A stretch of 36,094 nt of DNA from CAYOOT01 sp964405665 (GCA_964405665.1 CAYOOT010000019.1:1-36094), one strand, 5' to 3'; shown: positions 1 through 9,229, numbered from the stretch's first letter. The notes: generated by a model from the sequence alone, not told the origin. Translations and numbers: made by a program.

Positions 1-3000
1 ATTCTTGTATTAACCAAGATGTCTTAAATTTTGTTCCGGGAGTTTTTACGGCAACAGATCCCCTTGGGGGAGAACAACCGACAACGCCGATAATTTATCA
101 GGTTGCTGGATATGATATCTATGAGGAGTCAAACGCCGATTTTGTTACTGTCGGCAATGGTTCTTTAGGCGACAAATCCCAAGAACTAAAAGTTATTTAT
201 GAATTATTAAGGAGCAGAACTGAGAACACAAGCGAATTCCCGATCAATGTTCCCAAATCAGTTACAATTACTTCAGAAATTGTTGAAAATATTTTAATTA
301 AATTGGGTCTAGGAAATAGTATTGAAGATGCAGTTAGGAATGATGATAATACAGATCAGCTAGTTTATCAAAAAGTTCTTCAGTATCTATTAGATCCTAC
401 AGCAAATGAAAGAATGATTTTAGAACAAATTCTTGCAAAATACTTTGGGGATAAAGAGGAATATCCTTTTTTAATTTCAAGGTCATCCGGTGCAGGAGAT
501 GCTATAGGTAAAGGGGCTTTTTTATCCCAAGAGATAACAAATGAGATAGATCCATTTATTGATTCAGTAGCGAAAGTTATTGCCAGTATCTTTTCTCTTA
601 AAGGAAAAATGTCTTTGCAAAAAGAAGGTTTTTCTTTTGCGATATTAGTTCAACCACTTGTTGGTCAGTTTCTCGCTCCGGATGTGGAAACGACGCTTAG
701 ATATTCAAGAAAAATAACAGCATTAGAAAATAGCCCTGTATTTGGCCCACTATTATCTGGTCATGGTTTTGCCAATGACGAGGGGGGGTTGATGAGCGTA
801 ATTGTATTTGGTCAAGGTGGCGGAGTAGTTTCAACTCAGACCATGAATTATATAGATCTAGAAAGATTAGCTGATCATGTTAGCAATTCTGCCCCGGTTT
901 TCCAAAATAATGCGTTGTATTATGCACCATTAGTTCCTCCTAATCCGACAAATCACTCTTATTTTGGCTTGTTTATGCAAAAAAATGGTGGGATCATGAA
1001 TGTCTGTATTGATAGAGATCCTTTAGCTAAGATCGACACTGAGCAACTCAGTAAAGCAATAGTTAATTTTTATCAGACAGTTTCCAAACTTGGTGTGAAT
1101 AAATATTATGAGTGGGCATTAAAAATAAGAAAAAATGGGACCTCTGAGATAATTATTCTGCAAGTGGCAGATACAAAGGAAATAAAACCTCATCATATTC
1201 CAGAGATAGTCAGGGAAACAGCATTTATAAAAGCTAGAATAGATGTAATTGGTTGCGGCAAAAAAGAAGTGGATGAAATAATTTTTTGTAGAAGTATCAG
1301 AGATTTAGAAGTTTATGCAGAGTATAGAAAAAAAGAAAATGACGCCACAAGAGTAATGATTATCTTTAACTCTTCAATAATTTTTGATAGGGAAATCAAT
1401 TATGAAGATGCTGCAAAATGTGAACAATTACTTGTGGCAATTAGACCAGAAGTAATTTTGGAGTTTCAGCAGCAAGGAAAATCACATGATGGCAATGCCT
1501 CAAGTCATTTTTCCGGTCTTTTAGAAGAGCAAAATATTCTATTTGGAATGATGTCTTTGCAGAAGGCGATAACAGGAACACCCTTGAATATAGTTGAATT
1601 TGCTATTACCAATGGGGCTGATGCCACTCCCGGTCCTCATGGTTGTTATTTTATTAAACCAAGAGGAAAGAGTAGTCATTTTGTTGTCCATGCCAATATG
1701 GATGCGCAAAGACTTGCCAGAAGATTGTCTCAAAAGAAAATCACTGGTCATAGTGGATATACTCAAAATTTTGGAAGCTTATATGTTTGTGATGAACCTT
1801 TTGAACTCATAAAAAGAAGAGATCAAGATACTAAACTTTATTATGTGAAAAGCAAAAGAAATAATGGAGAAAAAACGTTATTTTTCTCCGATGGTCATAT
1901 TATTATTATCGGCAAAGGACCTGTTACTACACACACGAAAAATTTATTGCTATTGGATGATATTTTAACTACTGAAAATAATGTCTTAATTGGAGTGCCA
2001 AGAACAGCTGTATTTACTGAATTCATGATTGATAATTTGTTTCAAGAAGTTGGATTGGGTCGTTCCATGAGAACTTGTTTGTCTAATCTTGACCTTACTG
2101 GTGATATCGTGAAACAAAGAATATTGGATCATTGCCTTAGTTCAAAAAATATTCCAAAATTACTTAAAATTATCAATTATTATTTGAGCGAATTTGCTGG
2201 TAAAGGACCAGATTCCAGATTTCATTCACTAGCTATGATCATCGATAGAAGTACTTGTTTTACATCTTCGGAAATTACAAATAATGACAACATCAACTTA
2301 GCTAAGGCATTAAGTGAGATGATAGCCAGTCTTTTCGATCGACGACATCGAGATGATATTAGAAATAATTACTCTGTGGGCGTAAATCTAACTTTGCAGA
2401 GTTTTCCAACTCAAACAATACCTATTGATAGAAGTTCCGATCGCGATCAGGAGCTAGTAACAACTGTGATGCCACTTGCTTATTATAGCTGTTTAGCTTC
2501 CGGTAGAATTTTTGTTGATGAAAAAGGTAAAGCTAATTTATATATCCAACGTGGTAACCCGGAAACCAATCATACACCACCAACTTCATTAAAATGGATA
2601 TCGGATACGAATTTAATCGGTGCAGAGGGAAATCTTTTTGAGACTGGGTTATCCGAAGTAGGTACATACGGCCCAAGAAAAGGCAGGGTCATCATTAGTG
2701 ATTCTGACGGGACAATACGACAAAGAGAGATTTCATTAGATGAAGTTAAAAATCTGTTCACGCTTGATGCAAATGTTTTAAGGGAATTAATCTTATTTTT
2801 TGAAAAAAGAGGAAACTATAAATGCTATGATTTCTTTATTTCATTAAATTCTCAAGGCAAACCAATCGTTTATATTCCTAATATATTTGAAAGTCGAGTA
2901 AACAACGTTCAATATATTCCTCCAGAAGTTGTTTCAAACTCGATTATTACAGCTACTTCCGATGTGATCGGCAATGGAATAAAAGAATGCAAACAAATAG

Positions 3001-3518
3001 TTTTTTGTGATAATTTGCCGTCATTAATCTCCTTTGAAAGGGATATGATAGGGAGTAAAATAAATCCTGAAGACGTAATTCTGGTAATAGACTCTTCTTT
3101 GCTTTATAACAGAGTGTCACAGCGCAACTTGGATACAGATGCAGTAATGACAAGAATTAAACCCGCAGTATTAATTGAATATACAAATTACGAAAAACCA
3201 CATGAAGGTAATACCTCAATTCATACAACCCATTTTTTAGAACCAGCAAATATAAATGTTTTTTTCGGCGTTATCCCTTGCGTAAGAAATGACCATGTTG
3301 AACCAACAACAATTGGAAATCTAATTTCATCTTTGGGGACTGAAGTAGTTATGTCAGGAGGATATTTTTTACTAAAACCGAGAAATGGAAAAAATAAATT
3401 TGTTGTTAGAGCTAGGATGGAACCAAGGAGAGCATTAATGAGATTTTCTTATCCTAAGGAAATGCCTTTAACTGATAATTATCCTAGTTCTGGCTTAATT
3501 TGTATAACTGAAGAATAA
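1..3518 (+). CDS. 3' part of a giant protein with tandem PEP-synthase/PPDK-like modules
   Basis: The frame is open to the left edge (first whole codon at base 3). The first possible start, TTG 303, is inside a repeat unit, so the gene begins outside the window. Numbering residues from 303, module 1 has an RSS motif (ISRSSGAGD, residues 58-66) like the PPDK/PEP-synthase ATP-binding domain, an EWALKI...IIILQ segment (270-286) where that family has its LQxRP motif, and a swivelling-domain-like GNASSH motif with His402 (codon 1506-1508). Module 2 repeats the order: IIDRS near 2235, then GNTSIH with His974 (3222-3224). The two histidines are 572 residues apart. Each module ends with a similar YFxxKPR...FVV segment. 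The ATP-grasp part is degraded (LQVAD for LQxRP, no RSS in module 2), so kinase activity is doubtful, whereas the phosphohistidine position is kept. Homology is from motif order only. Function is unknown. Confidence 0.8.
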   Translation, partial: SCINQDVLNFVPGVFTATDPLGGEQPTTPIIYQVAGYDIYEESNADFVTVGNGSLGDKSQELKVIYELLRSRTENTSEFPINVPKSVTITSEIVENILIKLGLGNSIEDAVRNDDNTDQLVYQKVLQYLLDPTANERMILEQILAKYFGDKEEYPFLISRSSGAGDAIGKGAFLSQEITNEIDPFIDSVAKVIASIFSLKGKMSLQKEGFSFAILVQPLVGQFLAPDVETTLRYSRKITALENSPVFGPLLSGHGFANDEGGLMSVIVFGQGGGVVSTQTMNYIDLERLADHVSNSAPVFQNNALYYAPLVPPNPTNHSYFGLFMQKNGGIMNVCIDRDPLAKIDTEQLSKAIVNFYQTVSKLGVNKYYEWALKIRKNGTSEIIILQVADTKEIKPHHIPEIVRETAFIKARIDVIGCGKKEVDEIIFCRSIRDLEVYAEYRKKENDATRVMIIFNSSIIFDREINYEDAAKCEQLLVAIRPEVILEFQQQGKSHDGNASSHFSGLLEEQNILFGMMSLQKAITGTPLNIVEFAITNGADATPGPHGCYFIKPRGKSSHFVVHANMDAQRLARRLSQKKITGHSGYTQNFGSLYVCDEPFELIKRRDQDTKLYYVKSKRNNGEKTLFFSDGHIIIIGKGPVTTHTKNLLLLDDILTTENNVLIGVPRTAVFTEFMIDNLFQEVGLGRSMRTCLSNLDLTGDIVKQRILDHCLSSKNIPKLLKIINYYLSEFAGKGPDSRFHSLAMIIDRSTCFTSSEITNNDNINLAKALSEMIASLFDRRHRDDIRNNYSVGVNLTLQSFPTQTIPIDRSSDRDQELVTTVMPLAYYSCLASGRIFVDEKGKANLYIQRGNPETNHTPPTSLKWISDTNLIGAEGNLFETGLSEVGTYGPRKGRVIISDSDGTIRQREISLDEVKNLFTLDANVLRELILFFEKRGNYKCYDFFISLNSQGKPIVYIPNIFESRVNNVQYIPPEVVSNSIITATSDVIGNGIKECKQIVFCDNLPSLISFERDMIGSKINPEDVILVIDSSLLYNRVSQRNLDTDAVMTRIKPAVLIEYTNYEKPHEGNTSIHTTHFLEPANINVFFGVIPCVRNDHVEPTTIGNLISSLGTEVVMSGGYFLLKPRNGKNKFVVRARMEPRRALMRFSYPKEMPLTDNYPSSGLICITEE

Positions 3519-3648
3519 AGAATCCAATTTTATTTGGAACTGCTTGAATATATTAAAGAATTATTGCTATCACAAATTGTGGATTGCTCAAAATTAGGCT
3601 TTGAGAACTGAATTAATCATTCTTTCCGAATTCGCCGATGATTAAATC

Positions 3649-5406
3649 ATGGATAACACTCCTTCAACACAGAATATTTTACTCGAGCCAGGTTCGGTGG
3701 TCGCAGGAAGATATGAAATCTTAGGTCTTCTTGGTTCCGGGGGAATGGGTAGTGTGATGGAAGTTCGAGACAGAGTTTTGGATAACGAAGTCTTGGCGAT
3801 GAAAATTCTTTTTCCGCACTTAGCCAAAGACAGTGTTTCTTTTGCCAGATTCAAAAACGAAGTTGCTGTTGCCAGACGTTTGGGTCATCCCAATATTGTG
3901 CAAATTTATGATTTTGGGGAAGCAGGCGGTGGGTATTATTTTATTACCATGGAATATCTTTGCGGTGGTAATTTAACTGATGAAATATATACTCATAAAA
4001 GAAAGTTTTTAAGTTTCAATGAAGTTTTAAGAATCATTCATGATATTGCCAGTGCGATTGCTTATGCACATAAAAAAGGCGTCGTTCATCGCGATCTTAA
4101 ACCGGATAACATTTTACTTGGAGATAATCGCGAACTAAAGATTGCTGATTTCGGTTTGGCACGCACAATGAATACCGACAAAGGGTTCACCAATACCGGC
4201 GAGACTGTAGGAACGCCCTATTATATGGCACCGGAACAACTCAGCGGAGATGAAGTCGATGGCCGAGTGGATATTTATGCTCTGGGAATCATTGCTTATG
4301 AAATGGTAATGGGCAGAAGGATGTTTTTTGAAGAAAATTATTTACAACTTGCCAGGCAACATTTCAATGAGCCTGTTCCGGACTTTGCCACAAAAGAATC
4401 AGGAATCCCTCGTTGGTATGAAGAGTTTGTTAAAAAATGCTCAGCAAAAAAGGCCGATGAACGTTATCAAAGCGCCCAAGAAATCGTGGATTTAATGGAG
4501 GAAAAGCTTCGCCAAGGATCGGGCAATAATTTAATCAAAAAAATTCCGGCAATTTTTTCATTTAGTACAGTTAATCGCAAAAAAGGCAAATCAGTTTTTG
4601 GAAAAATATTCGGAGCCTTTTTGGTTTTAGTTTTTGTAGTGGTCTTTGCTTTTGTTTTCTACTCAACGCCCTGGTTGAAAGGAAAGACAATGAGCTTGAT
4701 GCAAAATACTCCTCTGGCTAAGTATTTTGGAGATAAAGACAATCTCAACCAGGAAGATTTGTTTGCTGCAATTAAACTGGGAGATAGCGAAGCATTGAAA
4801 ACATTTCTTGGTGCAGGTTTCGATGTTAATTTACAGGATGAAAATGGCGAAAGCTTACTTCATCAAGCAGTACAAGCCAATCAATCTAAATCTGTGGATG
4901 TTCTTGTTGATAGCGGAGCGAATGTAAATATTTCCGATGATCATAAAGTAACTCCCTTAATGTTAGCAGCAAAATATGCTGATAGTTATATAGTAAACCT
5001 TTTGTTAAAACATAATGCACTTACAGATTTTAAAGATAGTGATTCGAAGACCCCTTTAATGTATGCAGCTGAAGCAGGGAAAGTGGAAAATATGCAAGCC
5101 TTAATTGATCAGGGAACTTTGCTTTCAGTGCGGGATAAGTTTGGAAAAACCTCTTTAATGTATGGAGTGATGGGTGAGAATATAAATATTGTGGAAATTT
5201 TAATCCGTGGCAGAGTCGATGTGAATGCTCCGGATTTTGAAGGCAAAACTGCAATATTTTATGCTGTGCAAAAAGCAGAATCGGACATCACACAAGAATT
5301 GCTTAATGCCGGAGCAAAAACCGAGATCATGGATAAAAATGGAAAAACTCCTCTGGGGTATGCAACAACAAAGAACAGAAAATTGTTAAAATCCCTTTTA
5401 AAATAA
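3649..5406 (+). CDS. Membrane Ser/Thr protein kinase (PknB type) with C-terminal ankyrin repeats
   Basis: 585 residues. The N-terminal kinase domain (about 20-290) is complete: glycine loop GSGGMGSV (29-36), Lys52 in AMKIL, the HRDLKPDN catalytic loop (147-154), DFG (167-169) and APE (194-196). It should therefore phosphorylate Ser/Thr on cytosolic targets. A single membrane helix lies at about 318-338. The outer part (about 370-585) is built of ankyrin-type repeats (for example VTPLMLAA, KTPLMYAA, KTSLMYG, KTPLGYA), spaced about 32-34 residues apart. Ankyrin repeats are a protein-binding module; here they would face outside the membrane, which differs from the PASTA sensors usual for this family. 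The ATG at 3649 starts the protein 20 residues before the kinase fold, without a clear Shine-Dalgarno. It stands alone, 130 bp after the preceding gene. A PP2C phosphatase about 13 kb downstream could be its antagonist (inference). Confidence 0.93.
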   Translation: MDNTPSTQNILLEPGSVVAGRYEILGLLGSGGMGSVMEVRDRVLDNEVLAMKILFPHLAKDSVSFARFKNEVAVARRLGHPNIVQIYDFGEAGGGYYFITMEYLCGGNLTDEIYTHKRKFLSFNEVLRIIHDIASAIAYAHKKGVVHRDLKPDNILLGDNRELKIADFGLARTMNTDKGFTNTGETVGTPYYMAPEQLSGDEVDGRVDIYALGIIAYEMVMGRRMFFEENYLQLARQHFNEPVPDFATKESGIPRWYEEFVKKCSAKKADERYQSAQEIVDLMEEKLRQGSGNNLIKKIPAIFSFSTVNRKKGKSVFGKIFGAFLVLVFVVVFAFVFYSTPWLKGKTMSLMQNTPLAKYFGDKDNLNQEDLFAAIKLGDSEALKTFLGAGFDVNLQDENGESLLHQAVQANQSKSVDVLVDSGANVNISDDHKVTPLMLAAKYADSYIVNLLLKHNALTDFKDSDSKTPLMYAAEAGKVENMQALIDQGTLLSVRDKFGKTSLMYGVMGENINIVEILIRGRVDVNAPDFEGKTAIFYAVQKAESDITQELLNAGAKTEIMDKNGKTPLGYATTKNRKLLKSLLK

Positions 5407-5471
5407 GTAAGTTGTCCTGGTTTACTTAAGGGTTCCTTTATTATATAGATTAATTCATTACGCGATGTGAA

Positions 5472-5550
5472 TGTAGGGGCACCCTTTATGGGTGCCCGGA
5501 ATTCCAAAATATATTTGGTAAACCGGGCACCCATGAAGGATGCCCCTACA
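5472..5550. repeat. Paired palindromic repeat, family A (copy 1)
   Basis: 79 bp between the kinase and ridA genes. The ends are inverted (TGTAGGGGCACCC... and ...GGATGCCCCTACA). Each half folds on its own, because GGGCACCC or a close variant is followed a few bases later by GGGTGCCC. The halves are joined by a spacer containing GGAATTCCAAAATATA, which recurs in the copies at 16167, 16283 and (reversed) 22818. No coding potential is likely; the minus-strand frame across it is a by-product of the repeat. Confidence 0.9.
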
Positions 5551-5583
5551 AATTATAACGGCATACAAAAAAATTCTCTAGCA

Positions 5584-5606
5584 GCAGGTTTTGAACCTGC
5601 ATTTTT
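5584..5606 (+). terminator. Possible intrinsic terminator upstream of ridA
   Basis: A 7-bp stem GCAGGTT/AACCTGC with a 3-base loop is followed by ATTTTT. It lies only 22 bp before the ridA start. It could end kinase transcription, or act as a leader hairpin if the ridA operon promoter is upstream. The stem is short, so efficiency is uncertain. Confidence 0.4.
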
Positions 5607-5627
5607 AAAAAGGTAATATTTAAATCT

Positions 5628-6008
5628 ATGCAATTCATCAATGAAATCCCCGGAGCGAATAAACCAATTGGTCCTTATAGTTTAGTAACCAAAGTTAATG
5701 GTTTCGTTTTTCTCTCAGGACAAATTGGAGTTGATCCAGAAACTGGCAAATTAGCAGAAGGTGGAATCGCTGCTCAAGCTAGGCAAGTAATGAAAAATTT
5801 AATGATCAATCTTGCTGGGGCCGGTTCTAGTATTGAAAAAGTTGCGATGACTACTATTTTTATTACCGACATGTCTCACTATAAAACCGTAAATGAAGTT
5901 TACGGAGAATTTATTAAAGCAGGGTCCGCTCCAGCTCGACAAACAGTGGCCGTTAAAGAACTTCCCGGCGGAGCCTTAATAGAAATATCTTTTATTGCTG
6001 TTGCCTAA
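5628..6008 (+). CDS. ridA: RidA family enamine/imine deaminase
   Basis: 126 residues, the normal full length for YjgF/YER057c/UK114 proteins. These small trimeric cytosolic enzymes hydrolyse reactive 2-aminoacrylate and related enamine/imine intermediates released by PLP enzymes. The family signatures are present: GPYS near residue 15, FLSGQIG near 30, and the C-terminal block PARQTVAVKELPGG...IEI with the substrate-binding Arg104 and Glu119. The ATG is at 5628, with a weak AGG about 14 bases upstream. Its TAA is directly followed by the pheA ATG with no spacer, so the two are almost certainly co-transcribed and translationally coupled. The position at the head of an aromatic-pathway cluster suggests it guards amino-acid biosynthesis against imine damage (inference). 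Confidence 0.95.
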   Translation: MQFINEIPGANKPIGPYSLVTKVNGFVFLSGQIGVDPETGKLAEGGIAAQARQVMKNLMINLAGAGSSIEKVAMTTIFITDMSHYKTVNEVYGEFIKAGSAPARQTVAVKELPGGALIEISFIAVA

Positions 6009-7085
6009 ATGAAAAAGTTGCTGGAACTTAGAGAAAGTCTGGATAATATTGACGATCAAATAGTAAAGTTGCTACATGACAGAGCAGAGCTTTCCCTGGA
6101 AGTAAAAAGAACAAAAGAAAAAGAAAAATTGGATATTTATTCCCCAGCAAGAGAAAGGCAGATTTTAAATCGAGTTCTTAATTTAATTCCTTCGGGGCCC
6201 TTTCCTCGATCGGGAATCGAAAAAATATTTTTAAGTATTCTCAGTGCTTCTCGCTCATTGATGGGGGAGCTGTGTGTTAGTTATGTCGGGCCAGAAAGTT
6301 CTTTAGGCAGGGAAGCTGCTTTAAAGCAATTCGGAGACAATTTAAAATTCTCTCCCGAAGCCAGTATTGAGGAAGTTTTTAGCAAAGTAGAAGAAGGAGA
6401 TTCTCAATATGGAATTGTTCCAGCAAGAACTGCTTCTGGAAATACGATCACTAAAACATATGACCTTTTAACCAATTCTTCTTTGGTTATAATTGCTGAA
6501 TTGGAAGTTAAGGAAAAGTTTTCACTACTGGGAGCGACCACCGGTTTATCCTCAATTAAACAAGTTTATGCCGATGCCAATACTTTTAGCCGTTGCATGT
6601 CTTGGATTAAAAGTAATCTGGCCACAGCCGAACTAAGAATTGTAGAAAATGTTGATGTTGCCGTGCGCGTGGCCAAGGAAAACCATAGTATTGCCGCTAT
6701 TGCTCTGGAATCTGAGGCGCAAAGAAATGAATTATTCATTTTAGCTTCCGGTATCGAAAGTGAATCACAAAATGATGCCCGATTTTTCATTCTAGGACAA
6801 AAACCGCCACCACAAACAGGTAACGATAAAACTTCTTTGCTTTGTGCGGTTTCAGAAAAGGCTGGTGCCCTAAGAGATCTTTTACAACCATTTTCTGAAT
6901 ATAAAATTACATTGTTAAAAATTGAATCAAGACCGATTAGAACTCGCGGAGAGGAGTATGGCTTTTACATTGATGCTTTCGGGCATCAACAAGAGCCTGC
7001 TTTGCAAGCTGCTTTATTTAAATTAAGTTCCATTTGTTCCTTTGTGAAAGTATTTGGAAGTTATCCTTTAGTTTATCATTCCTAA
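6009..7085 (+). CDS. pheA: P-protein: AroQ chorismate mutase + degenerate prephenate dehydratase + ACT domain
   Basis: 358 residues with the three-part layout of bifunctional PheA. The chorismate mutase part (about 1-85) keeps Arg8, Arg25, Lys36, Arg48 and Glu49, matching the E. coli active-site Arg11, Arg28, Lys39, Arg51 and Glu52. The position of Gln88 appears to be Met85. The dehydratase-like part (about 90-265) aligns along its length, but the catalytic motifs are changed: the usual IEN(S/T) reads ARTA in YGIVPARTASGNT, the conserved His of HCLL is lost (KFSLL), and the TRF motif reads NDARF, replacing the catalytic Thr with Ala. The ACT domain (about 270-350) retains GAL and ESRP, the phenylalanine-binding motifs. 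I infer an active chorismate mutase with a non-catalytic dehydratase fold that may serve in regulation. It abuts ridA and is 10 bp from aroA. Confidence 0.88.
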   Translation: MKKLLELRESLDNIDDQIVKLLHDRAELSLEVKRTKEKEKLDIYSPARERQILNRVLNLIPSGPFPRSGIEKIFLSILSASRSLMGELCVSYVGPESSLGREAALKQFGDNLKFSPEASIEEVFSKVEEGDSQYGIVPARTASGNTITKTYDLLTNSSLVIIAELEVKEKFSLLGATTGLSSIKQVYADANTFSRCMSWIKSNLATAELRIVENVDVAVRVAKENHSIAAIALESEAQRNELFILASGIESESQNDARFFILGQKPPPQTGNDKTSLLCAVSEKAGALRDLLQPFSEYKITLLKIESRPIRTRGEEYGFYIDAFGHQQEPALQAALFKLSSICSFVKVFGSYPLVYHS

Positions 7086-7095
7086 TGAAGTTTTA

Positions 7096-8496
7096 ATGAC
7101 AAAAGAAGTTCAAAATAATTCCCATTCGCCTGTATTAATTGGACAGCTTGCTGTTCCTGGAGATAAATCAATTACTCATCGGGCGGTGATGTTTAATTCT
7201 GTGGCCCAAGGAGAAGGAATGGTGATTACTACTATTCTGGGCCGAGATAATTTTGCAACAATTAGAATTATGCGGCAGTTAGGAGTAGAGATTTCGGGAA
7301 GTGTTACCAAAGAATTGCAGCAAATTGCCATGGATGAAGGATTAAGTGATTTCAAAGTGGCGTCTGATGATTTTAGTTCCATCAAAATTAAAGGCCGGGG
7401 ATTTGGCGGATTGCGACAAGCAAAAGGCGAATTAAATTGTGGCAACTCCGGCACCACAGCAAGATTGTTAACCGGCCTATTGGCGGGCAGACCTTTCTCT
7501 TCTAGTTTTAATGGCGATCATAGTTTGGTAAAACGTCCCTTTAATCGAGTAGTTGATCCTTTAACCAAAATGGGAGCAAGTTTTTCTGCTAATATGATGC
7601 CTTTTGTGCTGCAAGGTGGGGAGCTGCAAGGCGGAGAATTTTTTTCTAAGAATGCTTCTGCGCAAGTAAAAAGTGCCATTCTTCTTGCGGGCCTACAAGC
7701 AAAAGGGGACGTTGGTATTCAAGAGCCACGCTTATCCAGAGATCATACCGAGCGGATGCTCAAAGCTATGGGTTGTGAGATTCAGACAAAACTTTTACCT
7801 GATGGCTCAGCAAAAATAATTTTACCGGAAACAGAAAATCGCGGAATTTTAAAAAGCCAAAATATTACAGTTCCGGGAGATTTTTCAGCAGCAGCTTTTT
7901 TCCTTGTGGCGGGAAGTATTTTCCCACATTCTGAATTAGTTCTTAAAGATATCGGGATCAATCCAACTAGAATTGGGTTGTATAATATTTTACTACGAAT
8001 GGGAGCAAAGTTTGAACTCTTAAATAAAAGAGAAGTCTGCGGAGAGGAAGTAGCTGATATTAGAGTTAAAGCGGCAGTTCTGCATGCAGTAGATATTGAA
8101 GAAGAAGAGGTAGTGTTGGCAATTGATGAGATTCCGGTTTTAATTGTTGCTGCTGCGCTTGCTCGTGGGACCACTAGAATTCGGGGAGCAAAAGAATTAA
8201 GAGTGAAAGAAAGCGATCGTTTAAAAATGAGTGCGGCTATTTTGGAAAGTTTTGGAGTAAAATATAAAGAATATGAGGATGGAATTGATGTCGAGGGAAA
8301 TCCATATTTGCGTTTACAAGAACGAACGCAGCTAGCGTTTGCTGCTTGGAAAACAAGTGGTGATCATCGAATAGCAATGAGTGGGGCCATTTTGGAACTC
8401 TTTGCTACGGGAGATTTTGATTTACAGGATGAAGCTGCAGTAGAAACTTCTTTCCCCAGATTTTCTGAAACATTACGTGGTGTTATTACTGTTTGA
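7096..8496 (+). CDS. aroA: 3-phosphoshikimate 1-carboxyvinyltransferase (EPSP synthase)
   Basis: 466 residues. It joins shikimate 3-phosphate and phosphoenolpyruvate to give EPSP, the step before chorismate, which feeds the chorismate mutase encoded just upstream. Motifs seen: PGDKSITHR (21-29, with the PEP/S3P-binding Lys24), NCGNSGTTAR (114-123), GDHSLVKRP (140-148), the PGDFSAAAF segment, IDEIPVL with the catalytic acid, RVKESDR, and SGDHRIAMS near the C terminus. It is about 40 residues longer than E. coli AroA. Much of the extra length lies between residues 45 and 112, before the GNSGT motif, and looks like a family-internal insertion. The ATG at 7096 is 10 bp after pheA. The 3' end runs 37 bp before the preferred cmk start, or overlaps cmk if the upstream GTG is used. 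Confidence 0.96.
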   Translation: MTKEVQNNSHSPVLIGQLAVPGDKSITHRAVMFNSVAQGEGMVITTILGRDNFATIRIMRQLGVEISGSVTKELQQIAMDEGLSDFKVASDDFSSIKIKGRGFGGLRQAKGELNCGNSGTTARLLTGLLAGRPFSSSFNGDHSLVKRPFNRVVDPLTKMGASFSANMMPFVLQGGELQGGEFFSKNASAQVKSAILLAGLQAKGDVGIQEPRLSRDHTERMLKAMGCEIQTKLLPDGSAKIILPETENRGILKSQNITVPGDFSAAAFFLVAGSIFPHSELVLKDIGINPTRIGLYNILLRMGAKFELLNKREVCGEEVADIRVKAAVLHAVDIEEEEVVLAIDEIPVLIVAAALARGTTRIRGAKELRVKESDRLKMSAAILESFGVKYKEYEDGIDVEGNPYLRLQERTQLAFAAWKTSGDHRIAMSGAILELFATGDFDLQDEAAVETSFPRFSETLRGVITV

Positions 8497-8533
8497 AGCT
8501 TTTAAAGAATTGAGTATTTGCGATGAGTTTCCT

Positions 8534-9229
8534 GTGATTATAACTATTGATGGCACGGCCGGTTCCGGAAAGTCGACAGTTGCCCGTAAAATTGCTAATA
8601 AACTCGGGCTTATTCATTTAAACTCCGGTGCTTTGTTTAGAGCAGTTACTTATCTGGCGATGAAAAATAATTTATCTCTAGATGATGAAGTTGCAATTAC
8701 AAAATTTGCTCAGAGTTTGGAATTTAAATTTGTACTTAGGGCAGGTTTAGGATCGGCTCCTACAGTTCCGGCAGAAACAATTTTCTTAGTAAATGGAAAA
8801 GATATTTCTGCTGAAATTAGCGCAGAAGAGGTGGGAAGGCTTGTTAGTAAAAAAGTTTCTCTTAATCCTAGTTTGCGACAAGTTTTATTGGAAGTTCAAC
8901 GTAAAGTTGCCCAGCAAAATTCAGTGATTGTAGAAGGCAGAGATTCAGGAACTGTTGTTTTTCCTGATGCAGATTTAAAATTATTTTTAGATGCTTCTTT
9001 GGAAGTCCGCACAAAAAGAAGATTGGCGGAGTTTCAAGGGGTAACAAATTTGAGTTTTGAAGAACTCCAAAAACAAATTGAAAAAAGAGATCTTCAAGAT
9101 TCAAGCAGGTCGATTGCACCACTAACTAAAACAAGTGATGCTCAATTAATTGATACTTCAGGGCTTAATCCCGATCAGGTAGTTGAACAAATCTTGCAAA
9201 TGTTAAGGGCAAAAGATCTAATCAAGTAA
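8534..9229 (+). CDS. cmk: Cytidylate kinase
   Basis: 231 residues from the GTG at 8534. It transfers phosphate from ATP to CMP/dCMP in the cytosol. Motifs: P-loop GTAGSGKST at the N terminus, NSGALFRA (CMP site), and VEGRDSGTVVFPDA followed by the Arg-rich lid (VRTKRRLAEF). The frame extends upstream to GTG 8477, overlapping aroA by 20 bp, but that adds 19 residues with no family match. Cmk proteins normally begin one or two residues before the I-x-I-DG strand. I therefore prefer 8534, with TTG 8510 as another option; neither has a strong ribosome-binding site. The aroA-cmk-rpsA order is common in diverse bacteria, which supports the assignment. Confidence 0.93.
   Translation: MIITIDGTAGSGKSTVARKIANKLGLIHLNSGALFRAVTYLAMKNNLSLDDEVAITKFAQSLEFKFVLRAGLGSAPTVPAETIFLVNGKDISAEISAEEVGRLVSKKVSLNPSLRQVLLEVQRKVAQQNSVIVEGRDSGTVVFPDADLKLFLDASLEVRTKRRLAEFQGVTNLSFEELQKQIEKRDLQDSSRSIAPLTKTSDAQLIDTSGLNPDQVVEQILQMLRAKDLIK

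Noticed and set aside
3522..3539. TCCAA/TTGGA hairpin after the first gene as a terminator
   Set aside because: Only a 5-bp stem and no T run follows.
8477..8533. GTG 8477 as the cmk start
   Set aside because: It adds 19 residues unlike any Cmk N terminus; later starts fit the family better, though translational coupling to aroA at 8477 cannot be fully excluded.
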